DNA of 64,000 bases, taken from NCBI GenBank assembly GCA_033558025.1, contig JAUCEF010000004.1:3100001-3164000 (forward strand), given 5' to 3'. Position numbers and translations under genes: made by a program. Source of the stretch: Phytophthora sp. 'mugwort' (lineage: Eukaryota; Oomycota; Peronosporomycetes; Peronosporales; Peronosporaceae). Shown here piece by piece: positions 39,935 through 50,619 of this stretch (its first letter is position 1; each line of letters starts with the position of its first letter). The notes under the pieces are model-generated. The model worked only from the letters and a program-made list of their open reading frames with translations, was not told where the DNA came from and made no database searches.

Positions 39935-41314
39935 TTAGTTATGATAATCTGTGGCATCACCGATCGTTGCCACGAAACCTTCTCGAGAGCATAACGCAAT
40001 CGTAAGCGCATGGAAGCCGTCGCATGTGATAAAGTTTTCCTGCAGCTTCAGAATGCGCAGTTCCGCCAGTCCAAGCGCGTCAAGGCGTTCCTCATCTTCT
40101 TTTTGGTCCCCGCCCACACTGTCGAACAAGTTCAGCTCTGTCACATCAGGATCATCGAGCATATCCGCCAGAGCGAACGCGTCCGTGTCCGTCAGGATGT
40201 TTCGGCTGAGATCAAGCGTCCGCAGCTCGTTGAACGGCTCGATGGCTTCAAGCAGAGCACGGCAACCTGTTTCGCCCATGAAGTTGTTACGTACGCTCAA
40301 CGTATGCAGGTTCGCGAAGAACGTATCGTGAGTCTCAAACAGCTCAGCAAGTTGCTCAATGCCGCGGTCGCCCAGGAAAGTTGCGTCCAGCACCAAGTGC
40401 CGCAGTGGCTTCCTGGTGCCTTGCTCGACCTTGGATTCAATCAAAGCTCGAAGCAACACGAGAACGGCGTCACTTTCCATTGCAAAGTCAAACGGAGCAA
40501 GCAGTTCCAGTCTTTCTAGTGATAAACACGCTCCTGTTTCCAATGCTTTCGCGACTTCACCAACCAACTGTTGGCCGTACGACGCCGCGAGAGACGTCTT
40601 AAAGGTACACGCCGTCAGCGCTCGTGGGAACACGACGTCTGCTTTGACATGCAGCTGGTTTGTCTGGTTCGAGATCGTAAGGCTAATGAGGTTCTTGCAC
40701 TCGCGTAGCAACGTACTGAGTCCAGTGGCCGTACGAGTCTCCGTGACGGGGATTGCCGCTGCGTCGATATGAAGCGACCGCACGAACGAAGGCGCGTGAA
40801 GATACAGAAATTTGTTGACAGCACGACAGCGTAGCACGTCCTTGCCGACCAGGAAGCTGAAGACTTGATGTAACAGATCCAAGTTGCTGTTAAGCACGCA
40901 CCCTCTAGCGCCGACGCTGCAGTTGCGGATCTTGTCGTCGGTGATAATCAAGCGAGGTCGCTGTCGCTTAGCGGCGGAGGCTCGGATCGCCGCTACGACG
41001 GCCTCACTGGGCTCAGTCTCGGACCGTTTCCGCTTGTAACGGGTCACAAGGCCCTGCACGCGGCGCTCCAGCGAGGGCTGGTGCAGGTATTCGCTCAAGG
41101 AGCCCGCGGAGTGATACAACATCCACTCTAGTCGTTGTAGCAGCGACGGGCTCGTGCCCGTCTCCTCTCGCGTCTGTAGGATCGGGTGGTGCTGAGCCAG
41201 CGCCGGGTGGCTACGCAGTCGTGCCATCATGAGCTTGCGCACTTGGACGTCTGTTGGGTCGTGCCATGCCGGGTTGGTGGCGAACGCTGCGGCCTTAGGA
41301 GTAGTGGAGACCAT
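39935..41314 (-). CDS. KIX-like/leucine-rich repeat protein, tandem copy A
   Basis: 459 residues from the ATG at 41314, chosen because it aligns with the start of copy B; the frame extends upstream without need. It begins with a region resembling a KIX fold (RKLMMARLRSHPAL, then LLQRLEWMLYHSAGSLSEYL and a terminal LERRVQGLVTR helix). A basic linker is followed by an F-box-like helix pair (LLHQVFSFLVGKDVLRCRAVNKFLY) and ribonuclease-inhibitor-type repeats (LRHLVLDATFLGDRGIEQLAELF, LHTLSVRNNFMGETGCRALLEAI, LRTLDLSRNILTDTDAFALA, LRILKLQENFITCDGFHAL). Function unknown; the layout suggests a protein-binding adapter, possibly transcriptional if the KIX reading is right. Confidence 0.7.
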   Translation of the reverse strand: MVSTTPKAAAFATNPAWHDPTDVQVRKLMMARLRSHPALAQHHPILQTREETGTSPSLLQRLEWMLYHSAGSLSEYLHQPSLERRVQGLVTRYKRKRSETEPSEAVVAAIRASAAKRQRPRLIITDDKIRNCSVGARGCVLNSNLDLLHQVFSFLVGKDVLRCRAVNKFLYLHAPSFVRSLHIDAAAIPVTETRTATGLSTLLRECKNLISLTISNQTNQLHVKADVVFPRALTACTFKTSLAASYGQQLVGEVAKALETGACLSLERLELLAPFDFAMESDAVLVLLRALIESKVEQGTRKPLRHLVLDATFLGDRGIEQLAELFETHDTFFANLHTLSVRNNFMGETGCRALLEAIEPFNELRTLDLSRNILTDTDAFALADMLDDPDVTELNLFDSVGGDQKEDEERLDALGLAELRILKLQENFITCDGFHALTIALCSREGFVATIGDATDYHN

Positions 41315-42739
41315 ATGACAACGATGGACTGTTGAGTCGACGTTCTCGTAGAGACTTGGGTGGGAGGTGGCTGGTTGCGAACTGGTTAGAGTCTTCGGGA
41401 GTTTAACGGTGGTCAGATTATGATGGAGACGAATCGTCCGGGGGCCTGGGAAATAGAAACCAGACGGTCGTTTTTTACGAGCACGCAATCGTTCCTGAAG
41501 ATAATGAAGTTAGAGAGGTATCAGAAAATGGATACTGCGGAGATATGTGACTGACGTTATGAACGGATTTCCAATGTTAAGTTGGCGGTAATAGATTGTC
41601 AAAGGTAACGCGGATGAAGAGGTGCATATGATGGGATGGTGCAACGTGAAGCGCAAGTTGTCGCCTGCTGGTGAGTCAACAGACTGGTTGCCGCCCCAAG
41701 TGGTGAGCACCGTCGCCAAAGACTGCGCAACGCCTTATGGTTGTATCAGATGGTGTAAATTGCCGAGATCTGAGCGAAGCTTATTTGACGTTTCGAGCAG
41801 ATACGTGAGATTAAATTTTGACTACTTTCGCGCTCTCTTTGAATTCAAAGGTTATTCTTTTGTGGCGTTTCTGAATATTCCGCAGGAATGTGCAGCATGA
41901 AATCCTCTGGAGCCAATATTTCGCAGGCTGTGAGTCATCCGGGTGAAACGGCTGCCAGGTGAAATGAGGAAGCGACAGCATGCAGACGCAGGATGTCCTG
42001 ACGTACGGTACTCTACACTGTAAAGTCTGCAGAGCGTATTTTACAATCCTGACCATCTTGCCGTCGTGCCGAAAAAGCGGGCGTATACATCCGATCCTAC
42101 TTATGCTGTGCCAGCACGCTCATGACCCCTTAATTCAAGCTCTGCAGCTCGGAAGTCAGAGAAACGTGATGTCAAATGTCTCGGTGTCAAATCTTGAGGC
42201 ACTGAATGCGCACTCTCTCTATAGAAATCCTAAGACGAGGAGGTAGCGTGGCGGGACTGCGTGATACAAGTGTATGCGATACAGTGCCTCCATACCTGAC
42301 ACCGGTTGCGTTGCGGATCGGGTGGACCACAGCGCACGCAAAAATAGATAGATGAAGTCAGCTGAAGTAACTGAAAGAGCTGAAGCGTCGAAACGAGAAA
42401 TGTTTTGCTGGATTTTCACGACCCCGTAAAACGTATAGTTCGTTAACCCTTAATTTATACGTTCCACTGCTTATGACATCCTGTGCAAATACATTTAATT
42501 GGCGAAAAGGATGCTGCGACGTTTCAATGTTGAAAATCATAGATGACGGGGAGACTTTCAGATGGTCGTAAGCGTGCGTTATTTTCTCGCCAATCGCCAC
42601 TCAGAAGTCCCACTGCTAAGATCACTCATAAATGATGCGCTTATTGGTAGTTTGCACTTGCATGTTTATCGCCTCTTTACCATCTTCGACTAATAAGACT
42701 TTTCTCCTTCCCGACTCTAAAATTACACGTGCCATAGGC
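41315..42739. other. 1.4-kb spacer between the two LRR paralogues
   Basis: Only short ORFs without family resemblance. It includes the 5' flank of copy A and the 3' flank of copy B. No transposon ends were seen. Confidence 0.5.
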
Positions 42740-44251
42740 TCACGACGGTATCAGCCGAGCGTTGAGCGCCAAGGACAGCGCCTCGAGTCCTCCCTGGCCG
42801 ATAAAGTTGTCCTGTAGCAGCAGCGTGCGCAGCTGAACAGCTGGCGTTGGCGTGTCTGATGTGTCTGATCTCCTCCAGTTTGGCTTGGCTTCGTAGCTGG
42901 CGCGGCATCCATTCGGCATGCGAAGATTGCGATGCGGTGACTTAAAGTCATTCGCGCGGCAGGAAATCCAGTCGCCAAGCGCGAGCGCGTCCAGGTCCGT
43001 GAGGATGTTGCCACTTACATCCAGTACGCGGAGCGATGGTACACACTGTAGTATGCGTAACAGCGCCTGGCAGCCAGCTTCGCCGATAAAGTTGTTTCGC
43101 AGCACTAGCGTCTTCAACGACCCGAAGCAATTCGAGCAGTTGTTGTCTGCAGCCTGTTCGAACACATCGGCTAGCCGATTCAAGCGCGCGTCGCCCAGAT
43201 AGGTCGAGTCGAGGCGCAGATATTGGAGCCGACCAGGAAGAAGCACCTTTCTTTGACTTCTTGCACTGTGGCGTCTCGCTGTAGCGAAAGCTTCCAGACA
43301 TTTCAGAACGTCGTCGCTCTCCGCGAAATAATCCAGCGGTGAGCCGAGATCGAGCTCCTGCAGCTCCGGGCATGCTCCACGTTCAAACGCGCGCGTGATA
43401 TCCTTGAGCACTAGCTCACCTGCAAGTAATCCGTTCTTGGATCTGATGTCTCGATGAGATGGACGGTTGAAAGAAGGTCGGCGATGCATCATCATTCGAG
43501 TGGTCCTTTTATCCGATCCGTCCGACTCAGCGTAATCCCGGAGCTTACTGGTCACGACGAGACTGGAGAGCTTGTTGCAGCTCAACAGCAATTTCATCAA
43601 TGCACCACTCGACAAACGCTGCATAGCTGGTGAGTGCGTCTCGAGATGCAGCCTACTCACCATTTTTGGCGCGTTCTCCGACATGAACTTGTTCACAGAT
43701 CGGAGACGAAGCACCGTCCGACCGGAAAGAAAGCTGAGCACGAGCGTTACGAGATTCTTGTCATTCTCCAGCAGAAACACACTGGTAGACGTACTCAAAA
43801 CGGTCAACATTTGCTGACTTGGACATTGTCGTTTCCTGTTTGGGTCGTGGTCAATTTCGTCATCGATTACTCTGTCTCGACCTCTTTTGCTGCCTCCTTC
43901 CTGTTGTCTTTGTTCAGCGATTGCCTTGGGCTCCAGTTGCGTGACAAGAGCCTGCACTCGACGTTCCAGGGACTGGTCATGAGTATACTCATGCATTGAA
44001 TGGGCGGCATTGTACAGCATCCACTCGAGTCGCTGCACCAGCGAGGGCACCACGACGGTGCTGCCACTGCTGTCTGTGGCCGTGCACTTGGTCCCTGCGA
44101 GCACCGGATGCAGTCTACGCAGCCGCAGCATCATAAGTTTCCGGGTCAGTCTGTCGTCGACACTGTTGTGCCATGGCCGTCCGCGCGGAATCGCTCGGGA
44201 TAGCACGCGGGTTGCGGGTGTCGACGAAGGCTCAGACGTGTGGGGAGGCAT
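42740..44251 (-). CDS. KIX-like/leucine-rich repeat protein, tandem copy B
   Basis: 503 residues, same orientation and architecture as copy A 1.4 kb away. KIX-like N-terminus (RKLMMLRLRRLHPVL, then LVQRLEWMLYNAAHSMHEYTHDQSLERRVQALVTQL), basic linker, F-box-like segment (LVTLVLSFLSGRTVLRLRSVNKFM) and leucine-rich repeats of the same type (LQYLRLDSTYLGDARLNRLADVF, LKTLVLRNNFIGEAGCQALLRIL, LRVLDVSGNILTDLDALALG, LRTLLLQDNFIGQGGLEAL). Identity to copy A is high in the first domain and in the repeats and low in the linkers, as expected for an old tandem duplication. Confidence 0.72.
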   Translation of the reverse strand: MPPHTSEPSSTPATRVLSRAIPRGRPWHNSVDDRLTRKLMMLRLRRLHPVLAGTKCTATDSSGSTVVVPSLVQRLEWMLYNAAHSMHEYTHDQSLERRVQALVTQLEPKAIAEQRQQEGGSKRGRDRVIDDEIDHDPNRKRQCPSQQMLTVLSTSTSVFLLENDKNLVTLVLSFLSGRTVLRLRSVNKFMSENAPKMVSRLHLETHSPAMQRLSSGALMKLLLSCNKLSSLVVTSKLRDYAESDGSDKRTTRMMMHRRPSFNRPSHRDIRSKNGLLAGELVLKDITRAFERGACPELQELDLGSPLDYFAESDDVLKCLEAFATARRHSARSQRKVLLPGRLQYLRLDSTYLGDARLNRLADVFEQAADNNCSNCFGSLKTLVLRNNFIGEAGCQALLRILQCVPSLRVLDVSGNILTDLDALALGDWISCRANDFKSPHRNLRMPNGCRASYEAKPNWRRSDTSDTPTPAVQLRTLLLQDNFIGQGGLEALSLALNARLIPS

Positions 44252-45356
44252 TCATGCAAAGCCTAACGATGGGCGACGTCGCTGGCTCTCGGTCAAATGG
44301 GGAATGGCAGCAGAGAGTCGTGTGCTTCAACCTCGTCTTCGCCGGTGGGTACACTGTGAACGTGGCGCCTATCGCTGCAACTGTACAGGATTTTGGCATC
44401 TGGTTTGAAAAACTGTTTTTCCAACCCACAGACGACTTTTAAGCTTGGAATTCTAGCATAAACAAATGGTTGAGATCTAGCGCTAAACCTAATACAATAG
44501 CTTCATTATCTTATCTCGAACAGATGAGAGAATATGATGTCGTCGCAATGTCCACAATTGGATGATGGCGCTGGGTTGGATGATGTCATTTGCTATGATC
44601 TCATAAGAGCATGGGTGCTGAACACTTAGTTGCGACGGATTATCTGGGCTTAACACGTCATGAGCTCAGTGGCCCGCTCATGAAGCGCATGAAGCGCCAT
44701 GTGGGGAAACAACGACGCTAATGACTGTTCACGCGCTGATTTAAGTCGTATACCACCGTCTGACAACTGCAACTTGGTTAATGTAATTATTTAAATAATT
44801 AGCCACCGTGGATACGTGGTACCGTGCACATTTTGTACGTCTGATCCGTATAGAATCTGGAAAACAGCATGGCTACATTTGTTGTTCAAACATGCACACG
44901 GATGATAAGCACTGCTGAAGCCGTCCTGGCCAGTCAGGAAGTAGCTTACTTTCCCAAGGAATATAAGCTCTATATCTCGTTCATCCTTGGGTGGGTTGAT
45001 ACTAGAGAGAGTCGCTTCTCATTTGTTCGCGGCACTGAAATTGTTATGAAAGGCTACACATTCGTGCACCGGACGTGCCTTGCCACCCGTTTGCACCGAC
45101 TCGGCGCCACATTTCGCATCATCGAAAACTGTTCATTGTTACTAACTTGAACCCACAGGTCCCGGCGATGGCTACAGTTTTACGAGTACTATGGATGACA
45201 AATGATGGCACGAGGCATCCCAGCTCGGTGGTAATACCGGTACTGGCAAAGTGTATCCTTGCCTAATAAGCCCAGGCCTGCAATATATTACACTTGACAT
45301 CACAAGACGTGACTTATGCCGTTTATCTTGCGCCATCCGCATAGAATTTCCCCGCT
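44252..45356. other. 1.1-kb intergenic stretch with an AT-rich palindrome
   Basis: No gene recognised; a 93-codon plus ORF at 44869-45150 has no family resemblance. A perfect 18-bp palindrome TAATTATTTAAATAATTA lies at 44784-44801. Confidence 0.5.
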
Positions 45357-48300
45357 CTACTTCTTCCACGTCGATCGTCGCTGCTTCTTGGCCGGCGGAG
45401 GGGACGCGAACTTGGCCAACCGCTGCAGACCCGACTTCTTCCCGCCCTTGGCAGAGGGCGACGCCGTGGAACCTCCAGGCTTCTTCAAGAATGGGTTTGC
45501 CGGTGCCACTGATCGCTCCAGATGAGCGGCACTGCTCGTTGTGGTGTCTGCAGCCTTCGGTGAACTCGGAGCCTTGTCCTCGTGCTTCTCGTCGACGGAC
45601 GCGGCATCCTCATCGTGATATTCCTCATGAGAGGGCGTCGATGGCGGTCGAGACAAAATGCTGCGAGCACGACGCAGAGGCTCAACGTCGCGTGGCTGGG
45701 CAGATACTTCTTCCTCCTGACTGTAGGAGCGGGTTGGCCGGTGGATCTGGGAAGACGCTTGACGCATTGATTGCTGGCGCTGAGGCTCCTCAAACTTAAC
45801 ACGATACAATTCATAGAGCTGGGACTGCAATTGGCGCAGTGAGAAATGAATAGCGAGCTTCTGCGCAATCTGATGGGACTTCTCGAGGTGCAGACACTTG
45901 GCCAAGTCCAGCACGCGCGCAGGTTCGTCATTTTTAAAGGCTGTCTTCATCATTAAGATGAGAGTTTTATCCATTTCAGCCTGTTCGTGCACTATTTGAT
46001 CAGCGATATTGCCAGTATTCACCTCGTTCGCGATGGTCTCCAGTCCACATAATCGCATATTCTGCCACATGTGGCCATTCGAGACCTCCTCATTCTTCTT
46101 TGACGTCTTGGGGAACGATGCTGTGTGCAATGGGAACGTACCGGGCACAGGACGGTGATTGCCGCGGAGTTTCGGCGCGCGAGCACCTTTTTCCAGCGGG
46201 AAATAGAGTAACGAATCGTTGACAATTCCAAGTGTGAAGACTCCGTGACGGTCCTCAGGTTTCTTCTGGAGTGCGTTGCCAACACAGCCGATAGGGAACC
46301 AGTTCCATCCTGTACTGGGCGACAACGCCTGAATACAAGAGAACGAGTCCACAGCGTAGAGAATCTGGCGGTCATCAAAACCGAGCCACGTCAGCTTGGC
46401 CCAATTGGATACATCTTCACGCATCATTTCGTTCTCCTTGTGTGACGCGAATACATCCCGTGATGGCGGCGTCATAGGTAGATCCCCCTTCGAGACTACT
46501 ACAACCCGTTCATAAGAGGAATCCATGTGGATGCGTAGAAGTTGGTAGTGTATCTGTCCATGCAGACCCTGATACACCACAGCCAATAACGATTCCTTGG
46601 CTGTCATTGTCACGACGCGACCAGAAAGACGCAACAACGCATAGTCAATACCACTGGTTGTGTAGATTCGCAGCGTCTGCAGTGAAGTCATCACTGCACA
46701 GAACTCACGGCCTGCAGCAACACACTCGGCATCTTCACCCTCAGGCAAAGTCTTGTGCCACGAGCTGTTAGTCGCCCAAGACTCGAATGGACGGTAGAAT
46801 ACAATACTACTGATAACATCGTTTTCGCTGGATCCTGCCTCAAGGTCCTCCCAATCTTCACGAGCACGTCGTGGCACAGCAAATACAGCGCCATAGTCGT
46901 CCAGGAACGCCATAGAGAACATGTAATTGTCGTTGAACTTGAATCCACGACGAGATTTGTCGGTAAACTCCACTTTCACCAGGTTTTCGCTCATACTGGC
47001 GCCACGGATCATCTCGATCTCACCCTCAGGCGTCCATGCCAGCAATGACGTAGCGCTACTGCTACGTCCCGTAGGGTTCATAGCGCTACCGGGCTGGAAG
47101 GGCTCTGTAAGGGTGCGCAGAGGAGAAATCTCCTGATATTTCGACTTGGTAGTAGCTTGTGCTGAGACTGACAGGTCTTCATCTTCCATTTGCTCATCGT
47201 TGGCAGCATTCGCAGCAGCGCCGAAACCGAAACTGGCTTTGATCGCCTCCACTCGCGCTTCGTTATCGTCATCGAAACTCACTTCTTCTTCGTCCTCATC
47301 ATCGTGTTTCCCATCGACTATGGCTTCGTCGTCTATTAATGAAGACGCTTTCAACTCTTTCTTCTTACCTGACTGGGAAGACTTTACCACAGTGTTTGTT
47401 GCAACTGAATGTCCTACAATATGCTGCGGTGGCGTGTGTCCAGCCGGGATCACATCTTTTACGAACGCCAACTTGCCGCCAGTGTGATAGAGCACCAACG
47501 TGTTGCTCTTGTTGGCAAACTGTATACCGAGCGCCGGATAGTCGATCCGGAAAGAGCGTAGGACAGTCTGCGTATCCAGCTCCCATACAAACACCTCCTT
47601 AGCACACGTCACTGCAGACAAATACTGTCCATTGGGGGAGAACGCCAGGATATCCACATCAGCAGCCGTGCTCTTGCCAATTGGCAACATCAGTTTGCCC
47701 TTGCACGCCCACGAGTCTCGCTCGAAGAGCTCAATTATCCCCTTATCCATCGGCAAAGCCAGCAACTTGCCTATGTCACCCGGTTGCCAGGCACACTGCA
47801 ACAGAACGTCGTCATTCCTGATATTTCCGTGCTTGATCTTGAAGCTCTTGGCCTCTGTGGCTCGCTGGCCCTCCACATCCATTGTGAAGACCCGCACAGT
47901 TGAGTCCTCGCTGCTGGCACAGAGATACTTTTCCTGCGGGTCGAGCGCCACGCTCTTGATCGCTCCAGTGGCGCCTTCTGCGAGGATTACCTGCTCCGTA
48001 TCACTGCGCAGTAGCACCCGCACCACAGGTTCCTCGTCCGCAATGGCGATGAACTTGGTCGAGCACGTGACCTGGCGAATGGAGACCGTGGAACGCCGCA
48101 GTAGCTGGTCGAGCTGGCAGTCGGGTGGGAGGCTGTATGAAGCCACGTTGCTGTCATCATCCGACGCGATGAGCACGTGGCTCTGCTCAGGCGTCACGGC
48201 GAAGGACGGCACAAACCCCTCGCACACTTCGGCCTGGTACACGGGGCTCTCAGTAACCAGGTCCGTCACGTACAGCACGCCGTCCTCGCCGCTCGTGAAG

Positions 48301-48413
48301 ACCACGTCGCGGCCAGCAGGCACCTTTCCGTCCTTCATGGGCCGCAGCGTCGTTACCAGCTGCATGGCGCCCTTGCCGTTCACGTTCACGGCGATCTCCT
48401 TCATCGTCTCCAT
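45357..48413 (-). CDS. WDHD1: WDHD1/CTF4/AND-1 replisome scaffold
   Basis: Single exon, 1018 residues, in the usual 900-1100 range. CTF4 links the CMG helicase to DNA polymerase alpha and supports cohesion. The N-terminal beta-propeller (about 1-330) shows VVFTSGEDGVLYVTDL, YLCASSEDSTVRVF, HGNIRNDDVLLQCAW and DVDILAFSPNGQYLSAV. An acidic linker (EDEEEVSFDDDNEARV) leads into the SepB/second propeller domain (about 420-740), ending NWFPIGCVGNAL. The helical bundle follows (EMDKTLILMMKTAFKNDEPARVLDLAKCL). A disordered Ser/Pro/Lys-rich tail contains NPFLKKP and ends in QRRSTWKK; an HMG box as in animal AND-1 is not seen. Head to head with PDCL3 (153 bp); TCATTCG near 48433 on the minus strand is initiator-like. 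Confidence 0.92.
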   Translation of the reverse strand: METMKEIAVNVNGKGAMQLVTTLRPMKDGKVPAGRDVVFTSGEDGVLYVTDLVTESPVYQAEVCEGFVPSFAVTPEQSHVLIASDDDSNVASYSLPPDCQLDQLLRRSTVSIRQVTCSTKFIAIADEEPVVRVLLRSDTEQVILAEGATGAIKSVALDPQEKYLCASSEDSTVRVFTMDVEGQRATEAKSFKIKHGNIRNDDVLLQCAWQPGDIGKLLALPMDKGIIELFERDSWACKGKLMLPIGKSTAADVDILAFSPNGQYLSAVTCAKEVFVWELDTQTVLRSFRIDYPALGIQFANKSNTLVLYHTGGKLAFVKDVIPAGHTPPQHIVGHSVATNTVVKSSQSGKKKELKASSLIDDEAIVDGKHDDEDEEEVSFDDDNEARVEAIKASFGFGAAANAANDEQMEDEDLSVSAQATTKSKYQEISPLRTLTEPFQPGSAMNPTGRSSSATSLLAWTPEGEIEMIRGASMSENLVKVEFTDKSRRGFKFNDNYMFSMAFLDDYGAVFAVPRRAREDWEDLEAGSSENDVISSIVFYRPFESWATNSSWHKTLPEGEDAECVAAGREFCAVMTSLQTLRIYTTSGIDYALLRLSGRVVTMTAKESLLAVVYQGLHGQIHYQLLRIHMDSSYERVVVVSKGDLPMTPPSRDVFASHKENEMMREDVSNWAKLTWLGFDDRQILYAVDSFSCIQALSPSTGWNWFPIGCVGNALQKKPEDRHGVFTLGIVNDSLLYFPLEKGARAPKLRGNHRPVPGTFPLHTASFPKTSKKNEEVSNGHMWQNMRLCGLETIANEVNTGNIADQIVHEQAEMDKTLILMMKTAFKNDEPARVLDLAKCLHLEKSHQIAQKLAIHFSLRQLQSQLYELYRVKFEEPQRQQSMRQASSQIHRPTRSYSQEEEVSAQPRDVEPLRRARSILSRPPSTPSHEEYHDEDAASVDEKHEDKAPSSPKAADTTTSSAAHLERSVAPANPFLKKPGGSTASPSAKGGKKSGLQRLAKFASPPPAKKQRRSTWKK

Positions 48414-48566
48414 GATGCACAGCGGAAGCTCGAATGATTCCCGCCAATTACATAATATCGTAGCTAAGCGGATATTTTAGTTAAGTACGACTTAAGTTCA
48501 TGATGGCGACTTGGGTACCGTATGTACCGGTACCGACGCATTCTGGAACAACCCACGTAAGCGACC

Positions 48567-49270
48567 ATGGGTGACCGCGGCAACGTGTACTACGCGCCTA
48601 CGGGCGAGACGACCGAGTGGGAGGATATCCTTGTGAAGAAGGGGATCCTTGCTCCCAAGACGAAGGTGCCCGATGAGGACGAGCAGGAGCAGGAGGAGCA
48701 GGTGGATCCGCGCGAGAACGCCACTTTGGACGAGCTGGACGAGATGGAGGACGACTACGACGACGACGCTGAGCTTTCCCGCATCCGTGAGCGCCGCATC
48801 CAGGAGATGATGGCACAGGCATCGCGTAACAAGTTTGGAGATGTGCAGCCCATCGCCAAGGACGAGTGGACCAAGGCGGTGACGGAAGGTAGCAACGACA
48901 ACTGGGTCATCGCTTACCTCTGGGACGAGGCACTCGAAGAATGCAAAGTCATGGACCACGTGCTGCGTGAGGTGGCCAAGAAACACCGCGACGTCAAGTT
49001 TGTGAGCATCCAGGCGCAGGCCTGCATCGAGAATTGGCCGTCTCGGAATTGCCCCACTCTCTTCATGTACCACAAGGGCGCACTTCAGAACCAGCTTCTG
49101 GGCATCCGCAAGCTCAGCGGACTTGACATGAAGGTCGAAGGTGCGACGACTGCAGCTGTTTGATACTCTACCGTGGACTTGAACTAACGTGATTTTGACG
49201 TGTTTGTTGCGTGGTTGCAGATCTGGAGGAATACTTGGCCAAGGCCAACGTCTTCAAGGCAGACAACTAG
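48567..49270 (+). CDS. PDCL3: Phosducin-like protein 3 (PhLP2/VIAF type), two exons
   Basis: Exons 48567-49140 and 49221-49270 (acceptor GTTGCAG) give 207 residues. PDCL3-type proteins are cochaperones of the CCT/TRiC chaperonin for actin and tubulin folding. Family landmarks are TEWEDILVKKGILAPK at the N-terminus, the TLDELDEMEDDYDDDAEL acidic helix, RNKFGDVQPI, and the thioredoxin-like domain with NWPSRNCPTLFMYHKG in place of NYPDRNLPTIFVY. The short second exon completes the terminal helix (KVEDLEEYLAKANVF). A redox CxxC pair is absent, as expected. Confidence 0.92.
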
Positions 49271-49386
49271 TTCTGCTAGTAGTTCTGGTTGCTTGGAGAC
49301 AGAGACAAATGCTTATCATGTGCATCTTATATAGATTTTTGCCTCGTACGATGTCTGCTGCCTGTTTGTTGTCCGTTGTGCGTTAT

Positions 49387-50050
49387 TTAATCCTGAAGAA
49401 CCTTGGGGACTTTGAAGTAGTAGCCAGACGTCTCGGCAGCATTCGCCAACACCTTTTCCGCGCAATTACCTTCCGTGACGACGTCGTCCCTGAGAGGAGC
49501 AATCACGCCTGGAAGAAGAGAACAACGGATAAGAGATCAATCCCTTCACACGACGAGATCCCAGCTCCGCTAGCTCCCCCTACCGGCATCAAAGTCGCTC
49601 TTGGCGTACACGTCGTCGATGTTCTCGTTGACCGTCATGGCCTGGATGGTCTTGGTGCACTGGATGATGGACTCGACGTCCTTAAGCAGTCCCGGGAGCT
49701 TGTCGTCCTCCACGTGCAGATGACACAGCTCTGCCAGCTCACGAAGCTGCCGGGCGCGAACAATAGATGCAGCGTTTAGCTATCATATTATATAAAAATT
49801 TACAGCAAGCCACGAGCTACTGCAGGTGCACCTTTTCCTCGGTCAGTACCATGTCCGCGGCATTAATATGGGCTCCGTCATGGTGAAGTTCCTTCAGCGA
49901 CCAGGATGGCGTGCGTGGGACGCTGGAGATCTCGTGAAGACCCTCAGGAAGTCGGGCTGCTGTAGAACTCAAGCATCGAGCAGTAGAAACGCGGAGTGCA
50001 CGTCGAACCGCCCCGTCAAGCTGCCTCACCATCGCCGTAGGTGCCCGCAT
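49387..50050 (-). CDS. GATC: Mitochondrial GatC, glutamyl-tRNA(Gln) amidotransferase subunit C (three exons)
   Basis: Exons on the minus strand are 50050-49832, 49746-49584 and 49508-49387, giving 167 residues. The GatCAB enzyme converts Glu-tRNA(Gln) to Gln-tRNA(Gln) in organelles. The start at 50050 yields an Arg/Ala/Ser-rich presequence (MVRQLDGAVRRALRVSTARCLSS), fitting mitochondrial import; the longer frame has no ATG. The GatC domain is split across exons: LTEEKLRELAELCHLHV, VESIIQCTKTIQAM, then after the last junction GVIAPLRDDVVTEGNCAEKVL and the terminal YYFKVPKVLQD. The first intron has a GTGCAC donor, a less usual choice, so that junction is the weakest point. Confidence 0.85.
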
Positions 50051-50135
50051 GAGTGCTGGTCTAAATAAAATGTGCGGCTGCAACAGTTTAGGTTCGTCTT
50101 AAGTTCGCATTCGGTGAAAATATTTGACTTCGGCC

Positions 50136-50532
50136 ATGAAGGTGCCAAAGATGATGATCGACTACACGCTGCGCTTCGGCATCCCGATCGCTCTGTGCTA
50201 CGCTTACTGGGACCCTAAATCTGACGAGGAAATCCGTCGCGACGTGGTACGCATGCTTAAGACGGAGCTGCATCGAGGAATCGAGAAACCTCCGCAGTGT
50301 CGCTATGTCAATGCCTTTGGTTACTTACTGACTGACTGCTGCAACTTTTGCCGAGCAGGAAGCCAAGATCAAGCCGGACCTGGAGACGAGGAAAAAGAAG
50401 CAGGCCAAGTTTGCAGAGCTGCTGCTGCAGAAGGACGGCATCTCTAATGAGTCAAAGCAGCAGCTGGACCAGGTCACGGCCTTCACCAAGACAAAAGAGC
50501 AGTATCTAGCCGACAGGAAGAACGAGAAATGA
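50136..50532 (+). CDS. Small unknown protein with one N-terminal hydrophobic helix (two exons)
   Basis: Exons 50136-50246 and 50359-50532 (donor GTACGC, acceptor GAGCAG) give 94 residues. A short N-terminal hydrophobic segment (TLRFGIPIALCYAYW, about residues 10-24) is followed by a charged helical tail (EAKIKPDLETRKKKQAKFAELLLQ) to the end. Small single-pass proteins of this kind are frequent among mitochondrial inner-membrane assembly factors, but I do not recognise a family. It is head to head with GatC with only 85 bp between the two starts. Without splicing the reading frame ends differently at 50447. Confidence 0.62.
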
Positions 50533-50619
50533 AAGCATCACTCGCGATTTTGGTACAATTTGATGCTGTTTTTTTTTTAAGTCGTTCATGTGTCGTGTTG
50601 GCGATCCCTGCCGCATGAT

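Noticed and set aside
47632..48480. 282-codon plus-strand ORF opposite WDHD1
   Set aside because: Ser/Arg-rich antisense shadow of the propeller.
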